Origin: Bolinopsis microptera | Taxonomy: Eukaryota > Ctenophora > Tentaculata > Lobata > Bolinopsidae | Assembly: GCF_026151205.1 (NCBI RefSeq) | Contig: NC_087073.1 | Location: 10,052,411-10,116,410 of the forward strand | Reading direction: 5' to 3' | DNA length: 64,000 nucleotides | In this document: positions 20,738 through 31,726 of the stretch, in pieces | How positions within the stretch are numbered: position 1 is the first letter of the stretch | How the letters are laid out: the number at the start of each line of letters is the position of its first letter | Position numbers and translations under genes: made by a program | Notes under the pieces: model-generated | What the model saw: the letters and a program-made list of their open reading frames with translations, nothing else | Database searches by the model: none | Told to the model about the DNA's origin: nothing

Positions 20738-23557
20738 ATGAAATGTGCAAGCTGGAATGTTCGCTCTCTAAACAACAAAGTTGACCATGTTATGAACTTT
20801 TTAGAAGATAACAACATATCTATTTTCTTTGTTACAGAAACATGGCTAACTGATGAGAACAACAACACCACTGCAATAATAAAAAACTATGGCTATAAAC
20901 TTTACCAAGTGTATCGCAAAGACAAATCAGGTGGAGGTGTTGCCATAATCTACAAATCATGTGTTCGTCTAATCAAAGTTTTTGCCAACAATGACGGATC
21001 ATTTGAGGCAATTAACGCAAAACTGAAACTCGTTGATGGGTCTGTCGTCTTCTGCTCCTGTGTCTACCGTCCACCTGGGTCCTTGGGAAATTTCCTCTCT
21101 GATTTTGAAGATTTCCTGGCGGATGCATTCTCAAAATACAAGCATTTCTTGCTATGCGGAGATGTTAATATGCACCTAGACAGAATCTCTGCCCATGTGA
21201 GCGAGTGGAGCACCATACTATCATCTTTTGGGCTTCATCAACTTGTCTACTCACCAACACATAAAAAAGGTCACATCCTTGATCCTGTTATTTCTTCGCA
21301 CAAAGTAGTAGATCAAACTTCTGTTGAGGTAATGCAAAACATGGCCAAAAGCTTCCCATCCTGTGACCACTATCCGATTATATTTCAGCTTCATAAGCCT
21401 CCTGACATCGACAAATGTGAGAAAGTCATACGCTTTAGAAAGATCAGAGACATAGATCAGGAACAATTTAAAGGTGATTTATCTGTTGCTCTATCTGAGT
21501 TGGTTTTTGAAGAAAAGAGCTTCTCTGATGTTGTGACTCAATTCAACAATGGGTGTCAACATATACTAAATGTACATGCTCCAGAATATTCCAAAACCAT
21601 CAAAGACATTCCCACTGCTCCCTGGTTTGATGGCGAATACAAAGTTGCAAGAGCCGACAGAAGAAAGGCTGAGAAAGCCTGGAAAAAGTCAAGTCTTGAC
21701 ATTGATCATGATATCTTTGTTCATTTGCGAGAGCACTGTTCAGAGCTGACTCTCAAAAAGAAAAAACTGTTTTTCTCTAATACTTTCCAAAAATACAAAC
21801 ACTCACAAAAGAGCCTTTACAAATTTGTAGACACTTTCCTGGATAAAGAAAAGAACCTCACTTTACCATCTTCAGAAAATCTTCAGGAAACTGTAAATGC
21901 CTTTAACCAGTATTTTACTGAAAAAATTGAGAAAATCCGAACATCATTTCCCAACACTACTGTGACTAATAGTTCTCCAAACTTCAATGGCCAGGCATTA
22001 TCTGAATTTAGAAAAGCTACTATTTTTGAAGTAAGAGAATTGATCAAAGAATCTGGCATCAAAACCTCATCGATTGATCCACTACCTAAAGAGCTCTTGT
22101 CAGAGCACCTTGAGCTAATCCTCCCTACCCTTTGTGATATTATCAACGTTTCTCTTTCAACTGGAAGTATGGAGGGAATCAAACTAGCACATCTCACTCC
22201 CCTAATCAAAGGAGATTCCCTAGACACTGAGAACTTAAAGAATTATAGACCTATCTCTAATCTTACATTCATCGGTAAACTCATTGAGCGCTTTGTATTA
22301 AAATGCCTCAATGAACATCTAGCCAAGAATAATCTCAACATCGACCACCAGTCTGGTTACAAAAAGCATCACAGCACAAAAACACTCCTCATTACCATAG
22401 TCAATGACCTCCTCATAGCCACTAATGAAAACACAGCAACAGTTGTAATGCTTTTAGACCTGAGTGCTGCATTCGACACAGTTGACCATATCAAACTGAT
22501 CAATATATTGAAGTGTGAGATTGGGATTGCGGGAACAGCCTTGAAATGGTTCACCAGCTTCATCCGTGGTCGTTGTCAAAAAGTCAAGATAGGTGACCTA
22601 GAATCTGAAGAAATTGTAATAAAGTTTGGTGTCCCACAGGGCTCTGTCCTTGGCCCTGTGTTGTTCAATATCTACATCCGCTCAATTTACTCTTCTGTAA
22701 AATCAAAGCAATTTCTGATCCATGGCTATGCTGATGATCACCAGATCTACAAGTCATTTTCATCCGCTACAGAATATCAAGTCCTCAGCGAAGACCTGCC
22801 CTCCTGTTTTAGAGAAATCGAGACCTGGATGACGAATCACTTCCTTCTTCTGAATCCAACTAAAACTGAAATTATAGTTTTTGGTTCAAAACGTTTATTG
22901 TCAGAATTAGAAATTGGTGGTGTCTTCCTAAAATCTTCTGTCTGTATAAGACTTGTTAACGTTACCAAAAACCTTGGCTTTACATTGGATTCCTCTCTGA
23001 CTCTAAATCCTCAGATAAAGAAGCTTAAAGCTGCAAACTGCCACAAGATGCGGAATATTGCAAAGATGAAACCATTCCTCTCTGAAGATCAAATGCAAAT
23101 CATCGTACAATCTCTTGTTATTAGTTCGCTTGACTACTGCAATGCACTTTACTATGGTACTAATCATTCTGTTTTGAAACAGCTACAATCTCTGCAAAAC
23201 AGAGCATGTCGCTTAGTTAAAGGTCTAAAGAGGAGAGAAGAAGTTGAGCCCTACATAAAAGAACTTCATTGGCTCAAGGTACAAGAACGTATTGAATTTA
23301 AAATACTCCTGCTAACTTTCAAACTGCTCCATGGACTAGCACCTTCATACCTGTCAAACCTTGTCAAGTACAATCCCAGTGGTGGCAGAGATGTGTCTCT
23401 TCATTGCCCTATAAACAGTCCACCAAGAGCCTTCTCTTCATCTGCTCCAAGATTATGGAACAACCTTCCTCAAGAAATCAGGAAATGTGTAAACATCAAT
23501 GACTTTAAGGGAAAACTAAAAGCTCATCTGTTTAGAAAGTCCTTTGATATGTACTGA
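20738..23557 (+). CDS. LINE ORF2: AP-like endonuclease and reverse transcriptase
   Basis: The open frame extends upstream to 20705, overlapping the ORF1 stop, but the first ATG is at 20738, giving 939 residues. Residues about 1-220 are an exonuclease-endonuclease-phosphatase-fold nuclease (ASWNVRSLNNK, VTETWL, CGDVNMHLD, SCDHYPIIF). About 480-760 is the RT: PISNLTFIGKLIER, LLDLSAAFDTVDH with the first catalytic Asp, GVPQGSVLGP, and the YADD box near residue 665. The C-terminal RT extension ends WNNLPQEIRKCVNINDFK. Nicking and target-primed reverse transcription are the expected activities. No frameshift or stop is present and all catalytic motifs are intact, so the copy may be recent or competent. 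Confidence 0.93.
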   Translation: MKCASWNVRSLNNKVDHVMNFLEDNNISIFFVTETWLTDENNNTTAIIKNYGYKLYQVYRKDKSGGGVAIIYKSCVRLIKVFANNDGSFEAINAKLKLVDGSVVFCSCVYRPPGSLGNFLSDFEDFLADAFSKYKHFLLCGDVNMHLDRISAHVSEWSTILSSFGLHQLVYSPTHKKGHILDPVISSHKVVDQTSVEVMQNMAKSFPSCDHYPIIFQLHKPPDIDKCEKVIRFRKIRDIDQEQFKGDLSVALSELVFEEKSFSDVVTQFNNGCQHILNVHAPEYSKTIKDIPTAPWFDGEYKVARADRRKAEKAWKKSSLDIDHDIFVHLREHCSELTLKKKKLFFSNTFQKYKHSQKSLYKFVDTFLDKEKNLTLPSSENLQETVNAFNQYFTEKIEKIRTSFPNTTVTNSSPNFNGQALSEFRKATIFEVRELIKESGIKTSSIDPLPKELLSEHLELILPTLCDIINVSLSTGSMEGIKLAHLTPLIKGDSLDTENLKNYRPISNLTFIGKLIERFVLKCLNEHLAKNNLNIDHQSGYKKHHSTKTLLITIVNDLLIATNENTATVVMLLDLSAAFDTVDHIKLINILKCEIGIAGTALKWFTSFIRGRCQKVKIGDLESEEIVIKFGVPQGSVLGPVLFNIYIRSIYSSVKSKQFLIHGYADDHQIYKSFSSATEYQVLSEDLPSCFREIETWMTNHFLLLNPTKTEIIVFGSKRLLSELEIGGVFLKSSVCIRLVNVTKNLGFTLDSSLTLNPQIKKLKAANCHKMRNIAKMKPFLSEDQMQIIVQSLVISSLDYCNALYYGTNHSVLKQLQSLQNRACRLVKGLKRREEVEPYIKELHWLKVQERIEFKILLLTFKLLHGLAPSYLSNLVKYNPSGGRDVSLHCPINSPPRAFSSSAPRLWNNLPQEIRKCVNINDFKGKLKAHLFRKSFDMY

Positions 23558-24300
23558 GTAAATAATACATTATCAGAAGATTTTTAAAATCTTCATCCTA
23601 TAGCAGGTCAATTTTATGCTTTAAATTAAATTATTTTAGGCTACTAATTTTTCAGGATTTTCGGGCAACATTCGAGATATTATTCTTTTCCGTGTTTCAC
23701 TGTGTCTGCCAACAAAATTTTAGTGTAGGTCAGAAAAGGAGGCTCTATCCCGGGACACCAACATTTTTTGGGTTGGCACCCAGGAGAAAGCTGCCTTATT
23801 CTTTGTATTTTGTCTCAAGTATTTTAGCATCTTCTTCCACTCTGTTTATTTCACCCTCTCTAGACTTGTATGTTGCCCAGATAATTTGACATGACTGTAT
23901 TGGATTTTCTGTAACATCAGTTACTGTTCTGCAGTAAGCTTTTTTAATATTTTTGTATTGTATATTGAAGTATTCAGATTGTTTGTATATTTGGAGTTAT
24001 ATATATTTGGAGTCTCATACATAGATTTCTTGTGGTCATCATCTATTTTTCATATGTTTTGTTAGAAAACCTGCTAACCTTTCTTGGATATCTTCTTGTT
24101 AAAGGTGTTTCTGCCTTATTTAGTCAGGATTTAACTTGTAGCTATAAACTTCCGTTTTTAATTCCAGTCCAAGGCGAGATGCACGATCTCTACTGTCATT
24201 TAGGTATCATTTACAGCTGAGCATAAGGGTTAAATTTAAATTATTTAACCTTTTGGTGCTGTATCAAAATAACATTAATTTATTATTATTATTATTAATA
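23558..24300 (+). mobile_element. LINE 3' untranslated region ending in an ATT-type microsatellite
   Basis: AT-rich non-coding sequence after ORF2, ending near 24280-24300 in a short TTATTATTATT repeat. CR1/L2-like LINEs often end in such short tandem repeats instead of poly(A). The exact boundary and target duplication could not be fixed. Confidence 0.55.
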
Positions 24301-24649
24301 ACATTAACAATCCTTCCTGATCAGGATCTGTCTCTATTAGCAATTTCCAAAATATCCTGACTCTCGTGGAACATTTCACTGAATTAATTATTACCGTTCC
24401 TTTGCTACCCCTTGCCCGACACTGTACTCGTATCTGAATCTTACCCTTTCCCGTATGTTACCCTTGTTGATTTTACTTTTAGCCGACCCTGACATATGGG
24501 GGTGATTTGAGGTATCCGCAAATGAAGCGGTATGCAGTACAATACAAAACAGTCACAGTATATGTTGGAAGGTGTATTTACACTTGCTTCCTGGACCTGG
24601 CTATTCCTCAGTTTCCCTGATCTGTTCTTGCCCTTCTTCGAACTGTAAA

Positions 24650-25770
24650 TGAGCCATGAGACCAAGTAGACGTTTTCGTGATAAACTGTAAAACCTCTCT
24701 ATACCAGGTTTCTCACGGTATAAAGCGTTTCATAAACCTCATTAAGAGCCATATAATATACACGTACTGTGTCGTATTGTGATTGAATATAGCTCGATAT
24801 GTATTACTACTTACATCACCCACCAAATGCGATATGAATAACTCGGTTTGATTGTTGAGGAAAAGAAGAGGTCTGGTAATACAGGTAGGCCGGTTTAGAT
24901 TATCACAATTGACAGTACAGAGAGGTTTTATTTATTACAAATGTGATTATCTTAACCCCACTGATTCATCATTGAAATCGATAAAATGACAGTACAGCAG
25001 GCTATCGTTTCGATCTTGACTGTGCCATTGGTGCAGTTTCTGTGAAAATCGATAAGGCTGTATTGTAATTAGTTATGAAACTCTTAAATCGCGATCGTAT
25101 GGTTAAACTTAACGTTTTACAGTTTCAGACCTTTCCACTTAGAGTTAGTAATTCCTGATTATAACTAAAATCTGCCGAGATTTACTGAACTCCAACTACA
25201 AATATTGGTGATTAAGGTATTCTTGAAACGAAAAATTGACTAAGTTTTTTTTTGAAAATCATTTTCCTCCGCGTTTCATGCAATTTTATCACTTTTGGCG
25301 GAAAAAATATTTTGAATTTTCGAAATTTTTCGAAGTCTCGAAAAATAAATGTAAGTGAAAATTTTTCAAAGTTTTTCTAAAAACTACTTTTCTCCGTGTT
25401 TTAAGCTATTCCGATCATTTTTAGCAAATAAAAAATTTTTAGAATTTTGCTAATTAGTTAATTGATAATTATCCAATTAACTTATTATCTGACGTAAAAA
25501 TTGTTTGAACAAAAGTTTTTCTTCCTGATAATATGAACACACTCGATTGATTCGCAACCTTTTACGATGTTCACAACTAAAGATATTCGACAAACAAGAA
25601 AGGTGGTAAAAAGTGGTAAAGTGGCAAAAAGTGGCCTTAAGCCACGTGGTAAAGTTTGGAAAAGTTGGTCAGCCATAAAGGGCACCTAATGGGACTCAAA
25701 AACGTCAAAAATCCTCTGAAAGCTTCGTGTGTCAGCAGATCGATTTTTTCAGACGGATTTCCCTGTACTA
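24650..25770 (-). repeat. Right inverted arm of the long-TIR element
   Basis: Reverse complement of 17735-18895; see the parent element. Confidence 0.85.
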
Positions 25771-25817
25771 TATCAGCACGATCAAATCCCGAGTAACAAA
25801 TCCTGCATGATTAAAAA

Positions 25818-25850
<33 letters not shown>

Positions 25851-25855
<5 letters not shown>

Positions 25856-25968
25856 ACCCCCAACCCATGTAGCTGAGACACCTCACAGCAAGTAGACCAA
25901 AGTGGCTCTTGCTTGTGAAAGGTGCGTCAACTACCCGCCGAAGCGGTGGGTTGGGAGTCCCCCCTGGG
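25851..25968. mobile_element. Small hairpin element with GGGGGGACCCCCAACCCA ends
   Basis: The left end GGGGGGACCCCCAACCCA and right end TGGGTTGGGAGTCCCCCC are imperfect inverted repeats around about 80 bp. It directly follows a long A-tract. Non-coding. Confidence 0.65.
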
Positions 25969-26496
25969 ATCATTTCGTCCGTAAAATTATATACAACATA
26001 AAATAGTACAGTAAAATATCAAAATTTACATAAACAAATCTAGGAGACCTCAAAGCTCGTCTTCTGGGGGATGAGGTTGAAGGAGATGTCATGCAGTTCA
26101 AGATGCTGGGCCGTTGATCTTCCTCTGATTCCTCTTAGTGCAATGAGTGTACTTCTTAACAGATCAAATCTGAATCGTGTTCTGATATGATTTTTGACTT
26201 GGCTCTTGGCTTCTTTTTTATGGTCAGCTATCATCTCAGAGACACGATCTACAAATACAGTGCATAGCGGTCCCATACCTCCAGAGGTTGTGAAGACTAG
26301 TAAAAATATTTGCTACCAATTAAAATGCCATATAATTATACTACTTAAAGGGTGTTTATAAATTTTATTTAGTTTTCTATTGAATTTTTATATAGGGTAA
26401 TTGTTATATTATGTGTATATTGTTTGAATAATTTCTTGTCGAATTAAAATGCCAGATATGCAATAAGTCATACGTCAGAGAAACTGGCAGGTTCTT

Positions 26497-26580
26497 ACCT
26501 GGGGACCTCAGGCTATCATGTTCATAAACAAACCGAATAGAGATTCGGCGGAATGACAGGCTGAGCGTGCGGCCCAGTAA
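26497..26580 (-). repeat. GC-rich short interspersed repeat, copy 2
   Basis: Reads in reverse: TACCTGGGGACCTCAGGCTA ... GGCGGAATGACAGGCTGAGC ... GGCCCAGTAA. Same family as 16497 and 51645. Confidence 0.8.
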
Positions 26581-26639
26581 GCAGGTTCAAAAGAAACAGA
26601 GCCTGGGAAATTAACAAATATGTGAGGGATAACAACAAA

Positions 26640-26750
26640 TTTAACGGGTGATACTCGTAAAATATTTGTTCCAATTATTGGACCGTTGACGAGTCCAACT
26701 CTGCGCGCGTCCGGGTAGGTTGTAAACCTACAACAACAAATCAACGGCCA
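26640..26750 (+). repeat. 110-bp interspersed repeat, copy 2
   Basis: Same family and orientation as 16087-16195; see that entry for shared blocks. Confidence 0.7.
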
Positions 26751-27494
26751 TTACATCATACATGGGAAACCACTATTTAAAGGAGCATGCACATATTCCA
26801 AAAGCTAACATTTTAAAATTTTGATTCCATCAACGTTTTTCCCGGATATTCAGCTTCCAGTATCTTCATGTCGACGTGTGTCACTCTGATCTAACCGAGG
26901 CCGACCTCACTGAAAAATGCAGCCAAAACTGCGAAATTTCAGTCAAGGTGCAAGGAGACGTAGCTCCTTTTCAAAAATATTCCAAAATCTTTTTCTATAT
27001 TCTGATGTTTTTCCGTTATCAAAGCTTTCTTTGAGAATATATCTTCAGTACCTCAATCATGCCTTGTACCATCCTCAGTGACCATGCTAAATAATCATTC
27101 AAGAAAAATTCAGTCAAAATATTGAAATATGGGTCGTGGAAAGCTAACATTTTTTGAAATCTAGTTTGTATGTCCATTGATTCAACAGCCTAATTCGAAC
27201 CCGACTATTAGTTCCACTTTTCACAATTGTTCATTTAAATTGTACAGGTGTTTACTCTAAATCAAACTTCGATTAAGGGGGGGGGGGGGGGGCCAACAAA
27301 CTAGGACCGCGACCGGTGACCAAACTTTTGAGGGGTCCCGGACCCCAACCGCAAAACAGTGTCCGCGGGGCAGCCACGCCCATATTATGCACAAAAACCA
27401 GATTTTAGGTGCTCCGCTGACTTTTGGCCCACCCTGTATATAGATAGCTGTAAAACGATCTGACTGTAATTTTTGACGCACAAATGAACATTTT

Positions 27495-27531
27495 AAAGCA
27501 TATCTAGTACATTACTTACTAGATATGCTTT
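27495..27531 (+). promoter_or_regulatory. Perfect hairpin just upstream of POLR1H
   Basis: 15-bp arms AAAGCATATCTAGTA / TACTAGATATGCTTT around a 7-base loop, ending 16 nt before the start codon. It overlaps an acceptor-like ttattag. A role in promoter or leader control is inference. Confidence 0.5.
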
Positions 27532-27547
27532 ATTAGGATTTGGAGCG

Positions 27548-28028
27548 ATGTCTATGCAAGCATTCTGTTTGCGGTGTGACAGTATTCTACCTCTGGAGAT
27601 AACAGGAAATGCTGTGATATGTCGACTCTGTAATCTCGCTCACTCCTACACGGACATGTTGAACAAGGAAATACACAGCACTGTTGAATTCAACACGAGG
27701 GACATTGCTGACGAGGTTTTTACTATAAACCTTTTATTTACATCCTCTAACTTAACTGATATGATTAGGGGTGAGGTCGAAATCAGTAGTACCAAATGAC
27801 CAAATCCATAAAATGTTTCCTCTCATTGAAAACATTTCTAATCAACATCCTGTCAAGGTAGAGGAGCAGGAAGAGTCTACTGCTGGACCCATGACTGACA
27901 GAAAGTGTCCAGGATGTGGGAACGAGGGAATGTCTTATACAACACGCCAGCTCAGAGGCGCTGATGAGGGACAAACTGTATTTTATTTGTGTCCCAAATG
28001 CAAGTTTCAAGATAATGAGAACAGTTAG
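27548..28028 (+). CDS. POLR1H: RNA polymerase I subunit RPA12
   Basis: Proposed exons 27548-27715 (ends GACGAG/GTTTTT) and 27858-28028, joined in phase 0 to 112 residues; human RPA12 has 126. The N-terminal zinc ribbon is FCLRCDSILPL ... VICRLCN. The C-terminal TFIIS-like ribbon is CPGCGNEGMSYTTRQ ... CPKCKF with the acidic RGADEGQT hairpin, whose Asp-Glu pair reaches the polymerase active site for RNA cleavage. The protein acts in nucleolar rRNA transcription. The exact acceptor is uncertain, because the alternative upstream acceptors (for example ttag at about 27770) do not keep the reading frame. The ATG lies 11 nt after a ttattag. Confidence 0.88.
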
Positions 28029-29175
28029 CAAATTTGAACACAGTTTTTTAAATAATTTTGAGGAGTTTCGTTCCAATCATATCATCATCAATTTCCTTTG
28101 ACGAATTATGTTAAAAATTATGGAAAAAAGTTTGTACCATTTTCGCGATTTACTGAAGTTTTCTCGCCGATCAACTTGGGTATCCCAAAAAGTAGACGAC
28201 AATTGACGAATTATGAGGTTTCGCCATTTATTCCGGAAAGCCGAAAATCGCTCTTCCCATTTTTTTATTACAGAGAGTCTCTGTAATAAAAAAATGGGAC
28301 AGAGACTGAACAGAGACTGAACTTTTAAATTCTAATTTATTATTTTTATTTATCATGTTATTTGATTATGTGCTTTTAAAGTATTTTTACCAATGTATTA
28401 TTATATTAATTGCTGACCGAATTGATAAGTTATGTCATCAAATTTAAGTTCTCCCGATTTCAAAACAAATTTATATACAGGGTGGGCCAAAAGTCAGTAC
28501 CCCTACGTTGGCCTGGGGATATTCAATGGTGAAAAATGGTGAAATTTTACAATTTGGATAACCGATTCACCATAAAAATCTTTCACCATTTTTCACCAAT
28601 TTAATTTTCTTACCATGATCACCAAAAGTTACTAAATTTGATGTACCTTACTCGCCATGTTCACTAAAAGACAAAAGTTACCAGTTTGGATGTACCTTTC
28701 TCACCATATTCACCAAAAGTTACTAGTTTTGATGTACCTTACCCGCCATGTTCACCAAAACTAACAAATTTTGATGTCCTTACTCGCCATCGGCCATGTT
28801 CACCAAAAGTTACCAGTTTCGACGTTCATTTCTCACCATGGCCAATGGCCATGCACATGATCACCAAAAATTGCTAGTTTTTATTTATATTACTCGCCAT
28901 GTTCACCAAAAGTTACCAGTTTCGATGTACCTTACTCTCCATGATCACCAAAAGTTACTAGTTTTGATGTACCTTAGTCGCCAAGTTTACTTTTAAAAGT
29001 TACCAGTTTCAATGTACCTTTCTCACCATGTTCACTAGTTTTGATGAAAAATGGTGATTGATAGTTTTGGTAACTTAAATAAACTTGGATAAGGCACGTT
29101 ATCAATGCCAAATTTCTTCACGATCGAATTTAAAATAAATGACTTTATATATCTCTTATATTTCAATACCTCAGA
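28029..29175. other. Spacer with palindrome and minisatellite element
   Basis: It contains a perfect palindrome near 28256-28300 (CCCATTTTTTTATTACAGAG and its complement) and the minisatellite-bearing element described separately. No gene. Confidence 0.6.
28480..29065 (+). mobile_element. Element with mariner-type left end and about 42-bp minisatellite
   Basis: It starts ACAGGGTGGGCCAAAAGTCA, a common Tc1/mariner-type terminus. A unique block (TTCAATGGTGAAAAATGGTG) follows. From about 28615 to 29045 roughly ten imperfect units of about 42 bp contain GATGTACCTTACTCGCCATG and TTCACCAAAAGTTACCAGTT. The right end stops at GTTTTGATGAAAAATGGTGA without the matching terminal repeat. A same-orientation relative at 32706-33024 lacks the left terminus but has the right one. 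Confidence 0.7.
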
Positions 29176-29774
29176 ATGTCTAAAGACTGTAAGCAAGAGA
29201 TCAAATCAGAGCAAGTGGAGAACCCAGAAAAGTCCAACGGTTTCCTCTGCCCAATGTGTGGAGCACATTACTTTTCAGAAGACTTTTTTGTTGAGCACAT
29301 CAAAGAACATAAAACAAAATCAGATTGTACAATAAAACAAGAACTTACATCTGAATCAGATAAACCATCTATTTTTATCTGTCCAGTTTGTGCTGAACAT
29401 GTTTACTCAGACACTCAGTTAATAGAACATGTAAAACAGCACCATGATCATAGCAGCCCAGAAGTACCTGACTACTTTGATACTTCAAATAACTTGACTG
29501 GAACAGATCCTGAGAAGACATTAGTTATGTCTTCTACTGAGAGTTTGTCTGTGAAACCCTTCAGATGTTCAGAGTGTTCATTTGCTACAAAACATAAATA
29601 TAGTCTAACTACACATATGAGAATTCATTCTGGAGAGAAACCCTTTAAATGTTCTGTGTGTTCATTTGCTACTAGACAATCAAGTAATCTTAAGATCCAT
29701 ATGAGAATTCATTCTGGAGAGAAACCCTTCAAGTGTTCAGAGTGTTCATATGCTGTAAGACAAGCAGGTCATCT

Positions 29775-29782
29775 TAATAGAC
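29775..29782. repeat. 8-bp target-site duplication, left (TAATAGAC)
   Basis: Identical to 31719-31726. The two copies flank the hAT-like element exactly. Confidence 0.9.
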
Positions 29783-31718
29783 TAGAGTGGTTCATTTTAC
29801 CAAAAGTTTTTCAAATAATTAGAGATCATATCTTATTAGTTGATTTATAGGGTCAGGAACGACCAAAAAATTTTTTTTGACTCTTGTGTTCCGGATATGG
29901 TCCGCATATGCCACACCCATTTTTATAGCGTTTCTTATACAGGTAAAATTGTCTAAATCGTCAATTTAGTCATAAAGGAGTATGGAAGGAGTTCTGAATG
30001 TGTGCTCCTCTAATATAAACAGTAGAAAATGGTTAACTTTAGTCGAGGTCTCAGGTCTCTACAATGTCGGGAAGTTCCTGCAGGAGTTTGCGCATTGCGC
30101 TGAAGCGCGGGATTCACTGCGCCAAAAGTGAAGGTCGTAGAGACATGAGACCTTGACTAAAGTTAACCTTTTCATACCATTACTATAGGAGTGTGACACT
30201 TTCAGAGTCCTGAACGCATTCTTATATCACTTAATCGTCAATTATATTAATTTTACCTGTTAAAATATATCATCTTTAACTGATATCAATTTAGTTTAAC
30301 ACTGTTAGCTTTAGAAAAGAAAATAATGCTTCACACCAAACTTACACACAGCATAAAGAAATACAAAAAGATTCCAAATTGAACTTTGATTATATCCTGG
30401 CACTGGTTATCATTTCTCGATTGTTCTCCATTCTCCAACGCAGTCAGAAAGTTCAGATTTAGGTAGACTTGGTTTTCGAATCTTCATATGTTCAGAAGTA
30501 GGCCAGAAGGGGTTTGGTTACCAGAGGAATTGAATATCTTCGTGGAACAAGGAAATTAATGAGGTCTTGAACGTTGATTTCTTCATAACTCGTCACTGAC
30601 AGGATGAGTATTGACGAGATCCACTGATTACTTCATAGCTCGTCATTGATAGGATCAGTATTAATGAGATCGAATGATTACTTGATAGCTCGATTACTGG
30701 ATCAGCATAACATGACTAACGACTAACGAGGTCCAGTGATATCTTGCTGATTCGTCAAGGTCAGTAAATAACTATAAATATCGAAACAATTTGCTTACAA
30801 ATTACAGAGTGCAAATGCCTTCTTCACAACTATCGGCTATGAACGGAACAGATGAATCTCTTCTTTGGCTTCATCTTTTAAAATGACTCAGTCCCTCTGA
30901 AACAAGATAATGCTTAGGACTAGGAGGAACTTAGTTAAGTTCTCGTAGGATTCGCTAAGAGGAAAATTACTTAGTAAGCTAACATTCTTTTGTAGGATGT
31001 TACCACTCATCATGTCTGTTATCCAGTATAATCCCACAACTAGACCCTTTCATTTTTGAGTCTCGACAATGACTGCAGCAATGTGTACTATTTTGATGCT
31101 CGGTCCAGGTAGTCTCCAAGAAAGCCTCCTTTTTGTATACTCTCATATTGTGTGTTAGTTTGGTGTGAAGTAAATTATTTCCTATTTAAAAGCTAACAGT
31201 GTTAAACTAAATTGATATCAGTTAAAGATGATATATTTTAACAGGTAAAATTCATATAATTGACGATTAAGTGATATAGGAATGTGTTCAGGACTCTGAA
31301 AGTGTCACACTCCTATAGTAATGGTATGAAATGGTTAACTTTAGTCAAGGTCTCATGTCTCTACGACCTTCACTTTTGGCGCAGTGAATCCCGTGCAATG
31401 CGCAATGCGCAAACTCCTGCAGGAACTTCCCGACATTGTAGAGACCTGAGACCTCGACTAAAATTAACCATTTTCTACTGTTTATATTAGAGGAGCACAC
31501 ATTCAGAACTCCTTCCATACTCCTTCATGACTAAATTGACGATTTAGACAATTTTACCTGTATAAGAAACGCTATAAAAATGGGCGTGGCATATGCGTAC
31601 CATATCCGGAACACTAGAGTCAAAAAAAATTTTTTTGGTCGTTCCTGACCCTATAGAGCAACTAATAAGATATGATCTCTAATTATTTGAACAACTTTTG
31701 GTAAAATGAACCACTCTA
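29783..31718. mobile_element. Non-autonomous hAT-like element, 1936 bp
   Basis: Terminal inverted repeats start TAGAGTGGTTCATTTTACCA; the TAGNG-type start and perfect 8-bp duplication are hAT hallmarks. About 520-bp inverted arms (to about 30300 and from about 31190) surround a central loop of about 890 bp. No transposase frame is present. The arms contain a second nested palindromic pattern (GTTAACTTTAGTC ... GACTAAAGTTAACC around CTGCAGGA and GCGCATTGCGC). A diverged copy without clear ends lies at about 41098-42880. Confidence 0.9.
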
Positions 31719-31726
31719 TAATAGAC
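31719..31726. repeat. 8-bp target-site duplication, right (TAATAGAC)
   Basis: Matches 29775-29782. Confidence 0.9.

Larger units (their letters stand above)
17735..25770. mobile_element. 8-kb element with about 1.15-kb terminal inverted repeats
   Basis: The left arm (about 17735-18895) and right arm (about 24650-25770) are inverted copies at high identity, with outer ends GTACAGGGAAATCCGTCTGA and its complement. TA borders both ends; TAT can also be read on both flanks, so a TA or TAT target duplication fits. No transposase was found. The core holds a small telomere-repeat element, a complete LINE and about 350 bp of unassigned sequence (24300-24645). It is best read as a non-autonomous long-TIR or foldback element later invaded by a LINE. 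The open frames inside the arms occur in both copies but look like chance frames. Confidence 0.8.
25771..27547. other. Gene-free region between the long-TIR element and POLR1H
   Basis: It contains an A24 tract (about 25828-25850) running into a small G-rich hairpin element (25851-25968), one inverted copy of the GC-rich short repeat, the second copy of the 110-bp repeat, and a G-tract element at 27275-27440 whose right end is CTTTTGGCCCACCCTGTAT, the same terminal sequence as at 28480 and 33024. No gene is seen. Confidence 0.6.

Noticed and set aside
28029-28286. Small frames after POLR1H
   Set aside because: AT-rich chance frames overlapping the 3' region; no features.
28615-29045. CRISPR-like array appearance of the 42-bp units
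   Set aside because: Units abut with no unique spacers and vary along their length; the context is an animal genome. It is a minisatellite.
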